Assembly (NCBI GenBank): GCA_039794245.1
Contig: JBDIVS010000014.1
Location: 1-64,000, forward strand
DNA: 64,000 bases
Reading direction: 5' to 3'
From: DAITQM01 sp039794245
GTDB lineage: Bacteria; Pseudomonadota; Gammaproteobacteria; Xanthomonadales; Wenzhouxiangellaceae
Position 1 is the stretch's first letter. Each line of letters starts with the position of its first letter. Below are positions 50,914 through 61,426 of the stretch, piece after piece. Made by a program: the position numbers and the translations under genes. Below the pieces are notes generated by a model that worked only from the letters and a program-made list of their open reading frames with translations, ran no database searches and was not told the origin of the DNA.

Positions 50914-51677
50914 AAAAACGCCTGCACGGCTTCGACAAACTCCTGCCGGTGACTCAGAAACGGCGCGTGCGCGGCACCGTCGATCAGTGTCAGCCGAGCG
51001 TCGGGGATCCGTTTTGCGGTATCGGCCAGCGCCCGTGGCGCGGTCAGCCGGTCGCGCGACCCGCCGATGACCAAGGTCGGAACAGCCACCGTCGCCAGTT
51101 GCGGCCTGAAATCGCCGTCGCCGAGGATCGCCAGCGCCCGTGCGAGCGCCGCTTTGGCCGGCGGCCCGTAACGCAGCGCGCTTTCCCGCAGCCTGCGCAG
51201 TGTGGCCCGCGCCTCGGCCCCGCCTTGAACCTCCAGGGCTAAAAATCGGGCCAGCGCGGCGACCGGCTCGGCGGTCAGCTCGCGCGCGAAGGCGTTGAAC
51301 ACGGCCGGATCCATGCCGCCCGGCCAATCGGGGCGGGCGACATAACAGGGATTGCAGGCGACCAGCACCAGGCGGCGGACTTTTGCCCGCGACCGGCCGG
51401 CGGCAAGCAATGCCGGCAACCCGCCGAACGACCAGCCGAGCCAGTCGGCGCCCGGCGGGATGACCTCGAGCAGCGATTCGACCCACTCGTCAAGAGCCGC
51501 CGGCCACGGCACCGCGCGCTGCCGGCCGTGGCCGGGCAGGTCGATCAGATACAACGTATGCGCCGCCGCCAGATCGTCCAGCACCTCGCCGAAGATGCCG
51601 CAGTGCATGCCCCAGCCGTGTAGCATCGCGAGCGGCGGGCCGCTGCCGATCACCTCGATCGCCGCCTTGCCGCTCAT
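50910..51677 (-). CDS. bioH: pimeloyl-ACP methyl ester esterase
   Basis: The 255-residue protein is an alpha/beta hydrolase with LAMLHGWGMHCGIFGEVLDD at the oxyanion side, the nucleophile Ser in LGWSFGGLPALL near residue 82, Asp in VIGGSRDRLTAP and His in DGAAHAPFLSH. It removes the methyl group when the pimeloyl chain is complete. It overlaps bioF by 4 bases and bioC by 4 bases. Confidence 0.92.
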   Translation of the reverse strand: MSGKAAIEVIGSGPPLAMLHGWGMHCGIFGEVLDDLAAAHTLYLIDLPGHGRQRAVPWPAALDEWVESLLEVIPPGADWLGWSFGGLPALLAAGRSRAKVRRLVLVACNPCYVARPDWPGGMDPAVFNAFARELTAEPVAALARFLALEVQGGAEARATLRRLRESALRYGPPAKAALARALAILGDGDFRPQLATVAVPTLVIGGSRDRLTAPRALADTAKRIPDARLTLIDGAAHAPFLSHRQEFVEAVQAFL

Positions 51678-52855
51678 TCCGCCGTCTCGGGATGGGCGGC
51701 GAGCGCCGCGCTGAGGGCCAGCACCAAACGCTCGATATCCGCCGCCGCGTGGCTCGCCGACAACGTGATCCGCAGGCGCGCGGTGCCTTCGGGAACGGTC
51801 GGCGGGCGCATTGCGCCCACCCAGAACCCGGTCCGCTCCAACGCCGCGGCCACCGCCATCGTGCGCGCCGCCGAACCGAGAACCACAGGTTGGATGGCGC
51901 TGGCCGAGACAGCGAGCGGCACTCCAGCTGCTTTAGCACAATCGACAAAATAGCCGATGTTGCGCCGCAATGTCCGCCGCCTTTCCGGTTCGTCGTGAAT
52001 GATCCCAAGCGCAACGAGCGTCGCTGCGGCCAGCGCCGGCGGCGGCGCGGTGGTGTAAATCCACGGGCGCGCCGTCTGTTCGAGATGGTCGATCAACGGC
52101 CGCGGCCCGGCGACGAATGCCCCGGCCGTGCCGAATGCCTTGCCGAACGTACCGATCAACAGCGGCACCGCATCCTGCCCGAGGCCGGCCTCTTCCAGCG
52201 TGCCGCGGCCCGTCTTGCCCAGCACGCCGATGCCGTGCGCATCGTCGATCGCCAGCAAGGCGCCGGACTCGCCGGCCAGATCGGCCAGCGCGCAGACCGG
52301 CGCCTTATCGCCATCCATCGAGAACACACCGTCGCTCATGATCAGTAAAAGACCGCGGCGCGGCGCGGCCGCCATTCGCCGGGCGGCGTCCAGATCGCCA
52401 TGCGGATAACGGCGGAAATCGGCGGCGCCAAGACGCGCCGCATCGAGCAGCGAGGCGTGATCGAGTTTATCGCCGAGCACGCAATCGCCGCGCTGCAAAA
52501 AAGCCTGGGCGACGGCGAGATTGGCCAGATACCCGCTGCCGAAGGTCAACGCCCGGTCGCGCCCGAGCCAGGCGGCCAGTTCCTGTTCGAGCGCTTCGTG
52601 CTCGGCAAAATTACCGCTCACCATACGCGCTGCGCCGCTGCCGGTGCCGGTCACCGCCGCCGCTTCGGCCAGCGCCGCGGCGAGCCTTGGATCGCCGGCC
52701 AGGCCGAGATAGTCATTGCTGGCAAAATCGAGCAGGCGGCGCCCGCTCACGGTCAGTTGCCGGCCGGTGCGCCCGGTGACCACCCGCCGCTCGCGCCATA
52801 ACCCGGCGCCGCGGCGCGCCGCGGCAAACGCCGCAAGCCGTTCGTTCCATCCCAT
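51674..52855 (-). CDS. bioF: 8-amino-7-oxononanoate synthase
   Basis: The start ATG 52855 follows bioB by 5 bases and gives 393 residues. It is a PLP-dependent alpha-oxoamine synthase: LDFASNDYLGLAGDPRLAAA, FGSGYLANLAVAQAF, SDGVFSMDGDKAP, DDAHGIGVLG and the PLP-lysine in GTFGKAFGTAGAFV. It condenses pimeloyl-ACP with alanine. Longer readings upstream lie inside bioB. Confidence 0.93.
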   Translation of the reverse strand: MGWNERLAAFAAARRGAGLWRERRVVTGRTGRQLTVSGRRLLDFASNDYLGLAGDPRLAAALAEAAAVTGTGSGAARMVSGNFAEHEALEQELAAWLGRDRALTFGSGYLANLAVAQAFLQRGDCVLGDKLDHASLLDAARLGAADFRRYPHGDLDAARRMAAAPRRGLLLIMSDGVFSMDGDKAPVCALADLAGESGALLAIDDAHGIGVLGKTGRGTLEEAGLGQDAVPLLIGTFGKAFGTAGAFVAGPRPLIDHLEQTARPWIYTTAPPPALAAATLVALGIIHDEPERRRTLRRNIGYFVDCAKAAGVPLAVSASAIQPVVLGSAARTMAVAAALERTGFWVGAMRPPTVPEGTARLRITLSASHAAADIERLVLALSAALAAHPETAE

Positions 52856-52860
52856 CGGGC

Positions 52861-53823
52861 TCAGGCTGCTGCCGGGCGGATGCCGAGGCGGGCGAACAAC
52901 CGCCGGTCGGCACAGGTCGCCGGGTTGTCCGTGGTCAGCAGCGTCTCGCCGTAGAAAATCGAATTCGCTCCGGCATAAAAACACAGCGCCTGACATTCGT
53001 CGCTCATCTCCTTGCGCCCTGCCGACAGCCGGACCCGGGAGCGCGGCAGCATCAGGCGGGCGACGGCGATCGTGCGGATGAACTCGATCGGATCGAGCGG
53101 CGGCGTTGCGGCGAGCGGCGTGCCGCTTACCCTAACGAGCAGATTGATCGGCACGCTCTCCGGGTGAACCTCGAGACCGGCCAGTTCGGCGAGCAGCGCC
53201 GCGCGGTCGGCCCGGCTTTCGCCCATGCCGACGATGCCGCCGCAGCACACTTTGAGCCCGGCGGCGCGGACGTGGGCGAGCGTTTCGAGGCGGTCCTGAT
53301 AGGTCCGAGTGGTGATGATCGCGGTGTAATATTCCGGAGAGGTGTCGAGGTTGTGGTTGTAATAATCGAGACCGGCCGCTTTCAGGCGCGCCGCCTGCGG
53401 CGCGCTCAGCATGCCGAGCGTGACGCAGGCTTCGAGCCCCTCCTCGCGCACCGCGGCGATGTGCTCGATGACTTTGTCCAGATCCCGGTCGCTCGGCCGG
53501 CGCCACGCCGCGCCCATGCAGAAGCGGGTTGCCCCGGCCTGGCGCGCGGCGCGCGCCGCGGCGCGGACCTCGCTGGCCGGCAGCAGTTTTTCGCGGTTCA
53601 ACCCGGTATCGTAGTGCACGCTTTGCGGGCAGTATTTGCAATCCTCTGGACAGGCGCCGGTCTTGATGCTGAGCAGCGTGCTGATCTGCACCTCGTTCGG
53701 GTCGAACACCGCCCGGTGTACCTCGTGCGCGGCGTGGAGCAGATCGTTGAACGGCCGTTCGAACAAGGTCTCGGCCTCGGCACAGGTCCAGTCATGGCGG
53801 GGCGTGGCGGCGGCGATCGGCAT
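52861..53823 (-). CDS. bioB: biotin synthase
   Basis: The 320-residue radical SAM enzyme has CPEDCKYCPQS for the 4Fe-4S cluster (near residue 57), MGAAWRRPSDRD, YNHNLDTSPEYY and GGIVGMGESRADRAALL. The C-terminal SAGRKEMSDECQALCFYAGA holds the 2Fe-2S Arg ligand region. It inserts sulfur into dethiobiotin. It is first in bioBFHCD and is transcribed from a promoter overlapped by a BirA-type operator. Confidence 0.95.
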   Translation of the reverse strand: MPIAAATPRHDWTCAEAETLFERPFNDLLHAAHEVHRAVFDPNEVQISTLLSIKTGACPEDCKYCPQSVHYDTGLNREKLLPASEVRAAARAARQAGATRFCMGAAWRRPSDRDLDKVIEHIAAVREEGLEACVTLGMLSAPQAARLKAAGLDYYNHNLDTSPEYYTAIITTRTYQDRLETLAHVRAAGLKVCCGGIVGMGESRADRAALLAELAGLEVHPESVPINLLVRVSGTPLAATPPLDPIEFIRTIAVARLMLPRSRVRLSAGRKEMSDECQALCFYAGANSIFYGETLLTTDNPATCADRRLFARLGIRPAAA

Positions 53824-53867
53824 TGGAGGGCACCCGGTGTGAAAAGCGAGCGGATGGCGTGGCGTGC

Positions 53868-53896
53868 AGTATCGCGGCCGGCATCGCCTCTGTCAA
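53868..53896 (-). promoter_or_regulatory. sigma-70 promoter of the bio operon
   Basis: On the minus strand TTGACA (53896-53891) and GATACT (53873-53868) are separated by 17 bases. The -35 element lies inside one half-site of the BirA-type operator, so operator binding should block it. The predicted start is near 53861, about 38 bases before the bioB ATG. Confidence 0.75.
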
Positions 53897-53922
53897 CCTG
53901 AAATGGCCATCTAAGGTTGACG
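53891..53922. promoter_or_regulatory. BirA-type biotin operator between bioB and comF
   Basis: TGTCAACC (53891-53898) and GGTTGACG (53915-53922) form a dyad with a 16-base spacer. This is the standard BirA geometry (TTGTMAACC-N16-GGTTKACAA). It covers the -35 of the bio promoter and lies 10 bases before the comF start. It predicts that biotinoyl-AMP-bound BirA represses bio genes and perhaps also comF. Confidence 0.75.
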
Positions 53923-53931
53923 AGTTGCCCG

Positions 53932-54615
53932 GTGCGCGCCCTGCTCGACTGGCTGCTGCCCAGAACCTGCCTGCTGTGCGGCGCGAATGGCTGCGGCGGC
54001 CTAGATTTGTGTGACGGCTGCCGGCGCGAGCTGCCGTGGCTCGTCACCGCCTGCCCCCGGTGCGCCGAGCCGCTGCCCGCCGCCGCGTTGTGCGGGCCGT
54101 GCCAATTACACCCACCGCCGTTTCATGCGGCCGCGATGCCGCTGCGTTACGAAGCCGAAGTCGAACGGTTGGTGCAGGGATTCAAATTCCACCGGCAGCT
54201 TGCCGCCGGCCGAACCCTGGCCCTATTACTCGCCGAGCACCTCGAAAGCGCCGCGCTGCCATTACCCGCGGCGCTGGTCCCGGTGCCCCTCAACCGCCGG
54301 CGGCATTACCGCCGCGGTTACAACCAGGCGGAGCTGATCGCCCGCATCCTTGGCCGGCGGTTCGGCCTGCCGGTCATCGCCGACCGGCTGTACCGCAGCC
54401 GCGCCACGACCCCGCAAAGCGAACTGGCCAAAAGCGCCCGCCGGCAAAACGTCAAAGGCGCCTTCGCCTGCCGCCCCGGCCCCTGGCCCGGCCGGCACAT
54501 CGCCCTGATCGACGACGTCGTCACCACCGGCGCCACCGTCGCCGAATGCGCCAGGGTACTCAAACGCACCGGCGTCAAACACATCCAGGTCTGGGCCCTG
54601 GCCCGCACACCGTAG
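53932..54615 (+). CDS. comF: ComF family phosphoribosyltransferase-like protein
   Basis: The 227-residue protein from GTG 53932 has a double-zinc-finger N-terminus (CLLCGANGCGGLDLCDGCRR, then CPRCAEPLPAAALCGPC). A PRTase fold follows: LVPVPLNRRRHYRRGYNQAE near residue 120, and the PRPP loop HIALIDDVVTTGATVAECAR. ComF proteins act in DNA uptake and processing of imported single strands. The position next to bioB is common in gammaproteobacteria. A TTG at 53917 would start inside the BirA operator. Confidence 0.88.
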   Translation: MRALLDWLLPRTCLLCGANGCGGLDLCDGCRRELPWLVTACPRCAEPLPAAALCGPCQLHPPPFHAAAMPLRYEAEVERLVQGFKFHRQLAAGRTLALLLAEHLESAALPLPAALVPVPLNRRRHYRRGYNQAELIARILGRRFGLPVIADRLYRSRATTPQSELAKSARRQNVKGAFACRPGPWPGRHIALIDDVVTTGATVAECARVLKRTGVKHIQVWALARTP

Positions 54616-54704
54616 CCACCACAAGCTGTTCGTTGCCGGGCCGCACAGCGGATCGCCGGATGGCGAGAAGGATACATGCCGGGAACGTAGCGATAGCGAT
54701 GGTC

Positions 54705-55680
54705 TCAGGCATCCAATGGACTTAGAACACCCCGCCCGCCGCGATTCAGCACATGCATGTAAATCATCGTCGTCGCCACATCCTGATGGCCGAGCAATTC
54801 CTGTACGGTGCGGATGTCGTAGCCGGATTCCAGCAGATGAGTGGCGAAGGAGTGGCGGAGCGTGTGCGGCGTGGCCGGTTTGGCGATGCCGGCTTGTTTC
54901 ACCGCGCGGCGCATGCCGCGCTGCACCCACTTCTCATCGATATGGTGGCGACGGATTTTCCCCGTGCGCGGATCGCCCGAGCGCCGTCGGGCCGGAAAGA
55001 CATACTGCCAGCCCCATTCCCGCGCAGCATTCGGATATTTGCGTTCCAGCGCGAACGGCAAGTATACGTCGCCGAAACCCTCCGCGAGGTCGGCTTCGTG
55101 CAGCGTTTTGGCGGTTTCCAGCTGCGCCCGCAACGGCGGGACCAGACTTTGCGGCAGCATGGTCATGCGGTCATTCATCCCATTGCCGTCCCGCACGGTG
55201 ATTTCGTGGCGCGAAAAGTCCAAATCCTTGACCCGGAGCCGGACGCCTTCCATCAGACGCATTCCGGTGCCATAGAGCAAACGCGCCACCAGCGCCGGCG
55301 TCCCGGACATACCTTCCAGAACCTGAACCACCTCCGAACGCGACAAGACCACCGGCTGCCGGCCGGGCTGCTTGGCCCATGTCACGTCCTGCAGCCAGGG
55401 CAAGTCGATATCGAGCACCTGCTTATACAGAAACAAAATCGCCGCCAGCGCCTGATTCTGAGTCGAAGCCGCCACCTTGCCCTGGACTGCCAAATGGGAC
55501 AAAAACGCCTCAACCTCGGGTGCCCCCATGACCGCGGGATGGCGTTTGCCGTGGTACAGTATGAATCGCTTGACCCAGTCGCTATAGGCTTTCTCGGTGC
55601 TGAAACTTGTAGTGCCGAGCGTAGATTCGGGCGCGAAGCTGGTCGAGCAGCTTCGGGGGTTTTTTGTTATCTATAAACAT
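54705..55680 (-). pseudogene. intI: integron integrase IntI, one-base frameshift
   Basis: Two adjoining frames make a complete IntI. ATG 55680 starts MFIDNKKPPKLLDQLRARIY and ARHYKF; after an extra base in a TTT run the frame continues STEKAYSDWVKRFILYHGKR and on to the stop at 54705. The integron-specific patch YPNAAREWGWQYVFPA with RRHHIDEKWVQRGMRRA is present. So are the tyrosine-recombinase residues: Arg in LYGTGMRLMEGVRL, HTLRHSFATHLL, the GHQDVATTMIYMHV His, and the Tyr of MIYMHV. About 324 residues result if corrected. It would catalyse cassette capture at attI. The single shift may be real decay or a sequencing error. Confidence 0.85.
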
Positions 55681-55795
55681 GGATATTGATTGTATATCAT
55701 TGAATTCAAGGTAGTTTTTGATGAATGCGTATAATTAATTGTAATTAGGCGGCAAAGGAAGACAGTCACATCCCATCCATCCAAGGGGTAGAGCC
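55681..55795 (+). other. attI region and cassette junction
   Basis: These 115 AT-rich bases lie between the intI start and the first cassette gene. TTAGGC at 55745-55750, the usual start of an integrated cassette (G-TTRRRY), probably marks the junction, although it is preceded by A and not G. A possible -10 TATAAT for the cassette promoter is at 55730-55735, without a convincing -35. The cassette RBS AAGGGGTAGAG is just before the ATG at 55796. Confidence 0.5.
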
Positions 55796-56203
55796 ATGAA
55801 TACTGAACTTCTGTACTTGACGCTCGTCACCGTCTTTACCGCGGTGCTGTGGGTTCCGTACATCCTGAACCGGTTTTCTGTCTGGGGCTTATCCGACACC
55901 GTCGGGTACCCCACCAATCCCAAGCCTCAGTCGTCTTGGGCAGTTCGCCTGCTAAAAGCTCATGCCAATGCCGTCGAGAACCTGGTGATCTTTGCAGCTT
56001 TGGTCTTGATCGCGCAATCCGCCGGCATCAGCAACTCTGTTACCGCAAGTGCATGCATTGTGTATTTCTGGGCCCGGGTTGTACATGCAATTGCGTACAC
56101 TGCAGCGATTCCCTGGCTCCGCACGTTGGCTTTCGCTACTGGGTTTTTCGCACAAATTGCAGTGGCGTGGCAGTTATTTGCTTCAACGCAGGTTACCGCC
56201 TAA
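55796..56203 (+). CDS. MAPEG family membrane protein, integron gene cassette
   Basis: The 135-residue protein has four membrane segments and the MAPEG pattern VPYILNRF, RLLKAHANAVENLVIFAALV (the conserved AHxNxxEN glutathione-site region) and YFWARVVHAIAYTAAIPWLR. MAPEG proteins are trimeric membrane enzymes, some with glutathione transferase or peroxidase activity. The stop TAA falls inside the first attC core site, which is the normal layout of a cassette. Its base composition is lower in GC than the chromosome around it. Confidence 0.85.
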   Translation: MNTELLYLTLVTVFTAVLWVPYILNRFSVWGLSDTVGYPTNPKPQSSWAVRLLKAHANAVENLVIFAALVLIAQSAGISNSVTASACIVYFWARVVHAIAYTAAIPWLRTLAFATGFFAQIAVAWQLFASTQVTA

Positions 56204-56250
56204 CAATTCATTCAAGCCGAACCCGCTTCGCGGGTCGGCTTAATTCAGAC
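56198..56250 (+). repeat. integron attC site, 3' half interrupted
   Basis: GCCTAAC (56198-56204) is the R'' core. CAATTCATTCAAGCCGA, a CCCGC-TTC-GCGGG hairpin head and TCGGCTTAATTCAG follow, the imperfect dyad of a classic attC. The final GGCGTTAGGC core is missing: after TTCAGAC the sequence is GTGTGTGCCGGG. That is where the putative group II intron begins. Confidence 0.85.
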
Positions 56251-56490
56251 GTGTGTGCCGGGCATGGCACGAAGCTAGAGAGGTGGAAGTCCTCTCAGCA
56301 GGTATTCGCAGAGCCGAAGGTTAGGAAAAGGGCAAGGGCGTCATCGTGAGGTGGGGTCTGGAGGAAGTCCAATCCAAAGTGGCGGGGCGACGAATAGGAA
56401 CTGGATATGAGGTGTGACGTAGGCGGGGCCAGTGGGCGGCCTGGGCACGACCTCGACTGGCGGACATGAATCCGCCTTCATGACTGACAC
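56249..56490 (+). ncRNA. putative 5' portion of a group IIC-attC intron
   Basis: Directly at the broken attC the sequence starts GTGTGTGCCGGG, matching the GUGYG 5' end of group II introns. GAGAGGTGGAAGTCCTCTC, GGTTAGGAAAAGGGCAAGG and CGTGAGGTGGGGTCTGGAGG follow, motifs I associate with domain I of class C introns that target attC sites. About 240 bases remain. The maturase frame and the 3' domains V/VI are absent, and the helicase gene begins 20 bases later. Assignment is by motif recall plus the exact attC position. Confidence 0.6.
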
Positions 56491-56508
56491 GAATCGGACA
56501 CCCTCGTA

Positions 56509-60117
<3,609 letters not shown>

Positions 60118-60162
60118 CGCGAGGTCTTCTCGATTTCGGGAGGAGCTGGCAATACTCGCAAC

Positions 60163-60177
60163 GTATGATTATCATAC
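60163..60177. promoter_or_regulatory. palindrome GTATGATTATCATAC upstream of the AAA gene
   Basis: A perfect 15-base dyad (7 bases each side of T 60170) ends 4 bases before the GTG start of the DUF4143 gene. It covers the expected ribosome-binding region, so a bound repressor or a folded mRNA could shut off translation. An autoregulatory operator is inferred. Confidence 0.5.
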
Positions 60178-60181
60178 CGAC

Positions 60182-61426
60182 GTGGAATCGACAATCTCCC
60201 CGCCCCTGCTTTCGCGTGCGGCCCGCCGCTCCCTGGACGCGGCCCTGCGGGTCATGCCGGTGGTCATCGTGCTCGGCGCGCGCCAGACGGGCAAGACGAC
60301 ACTCGTCCGTTCCCATCCGGGGCTGGGGGCGCGCCCCTACTTCACTCTCGACGACCTGAGCGTCCGGCTCCAGGCCGAAGCCGATCCCGAGGCTCTGGTG
60401 TCGCGCGCACCCACGCTCGTTCTCGACGAAGTGCAGCGTGCGGGGGACCTGCTCATCGCCGTCAAGCGCGCGGTGGATCGCGATCGGCCCCGCCGGCCGG
60501 GTCGCTTCGTGCTGACCGGGTCCGCGAATCTGCTCATGATGAAGCGGATCGGCGAAACGCTGGCGGGTCGCGCCTCCTACGTCACCCTGTGGCCGATGAC
60601 GGTGGGCGAACTCACCGGGTCCGCGCGCACCGGCCTCTGGAGCGAGCTGCTCTCGGCGCCCGGGTCGAAGTGGCGTGACGTAATCGAGGGAACGGAGCGC
60701 GCCCGGGCTGACTGGCAGGAGGCCGTGCTCCGCGGCGGCTTCCCCGTGCCGGCCCATGATCTGACGGGAGACAAGGAACGCGCACTCTGGTTCGCCGGCT
60801 ACCTGCAGACGTATCTCGAGCGTGACCTCCCGGAGCTGCGCGCCGTGGAGAACCTGGCGGACTTCCGCCGGCTCGCGCAGGCCGCCTGCCTGCGTCTGGG
60901 ATCGCTCCTGAACCAGGCCGAACTTGGCCGCGACGTGGGACTCAGCCAGCCCCAGGTGCACCGGTTCCTGAACGTGCTCGAAGCCAGCTTTCTCGCCGTC
61001 CGCCTGCCCGCCTACGCCGTCAACCGCACCAGGCGGCTCATCAAGGCCCCCAAGGTGTACTGGTGCGACACGGCGTTCGCGCTCCACTTGAGCGGGGAGT
61101 CCAGGCCGCGCGGTGCTCACCTCGAGAATCTCGTGCTGCTCGATTTGCTCGCCTGGCGCGACCTGGAGGTGCCGCGGCCGGAAGTGCTGTACTGGCGAAC
61201 GGCCGATGGCGCAGAGGTGGACTTCGTCATCGATACGGGGAAGCGCCTCTTGCCCATCGAGGTCAAGACCTCCGCACGCGCGCTGCCCGCGGATGCGAAA
61301 GGGCTCGAGACGTTCCTCGACGAGTACGGCAAGCGCAGCGATGGCGGGCTGCTGCTCTATGGCGGCGATGAGGTCTTTCCCCTGACCCGCCGGGTCCTGG
61401 CAGCCCCGTGGTGGAGGGTTCTGTGA
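60182..61426 (+). CDS. AAA_14/DUF4143 ATPase
   Basis: From GTG 60182 the protein is 414 residues. Walker A is VIVLGARQTGKTTLVRSHPG near residue 32 and Walker B is TLVLDEVQRAGDLLIAVKRA. The sensor FVLTGSANLLMMKRIGETLA leads to GFPVPAH and a winged-helix region with LNQAELGRDVGLSQPQVHRF. The DUF4143 domain with a PD-(D/E)xK-like core TADGAEVDFVIDTGKRLLPI, EVKTSA closes it. The family's role is unclear; it is often compared with toxin-antitoxin or DNA-segment maintenance. The stop overlaps the methylase start (GTGA), and 64 bases separate it from the helicase gene. Confidence 0.85.
   Translation: MESTISPPLLSRAARRSLDAALRVMPVVIVLGARQTGKTTLVRSHPGLGARPYFTLDDLSVRLQAEADPEALVSRAPTLVLDEVQRAGDLLIAVKRAVDRDRPRRPGRFVLTGSANLLMMKRIGETLAGRASYVTLWPMTVGELTGSARTGLWSELLSAPGSKWRDVIEGTERARADWQEAVLRGGFPVPAHDLTGDKERALWFAGYLQTYLERDLPELRAVENLADFRRLAQAACLRLGSLLNQAELGRDVGLSQPQVHRFLNVLEASFLAVRLPAYAVNRTRRLIKAPKVYWCDTAFALHLSGESRPRGAHLENLVLLDLLAWRDLEVPRPEVLYWRTADGAEVDFVIDTGKRLLPIEVKTSARALPADAKGLETFLDEYGKRSDGGLLLYGGDEVFPLTRRVLAAPWWRVL

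Noticed and set aside
54705..55680. XerC/XerD-type recombinase
   Set aside because: The WGWQYVFPA...RRHHIDE patch specific to integron integrases and the adjacent attC favour IntI.
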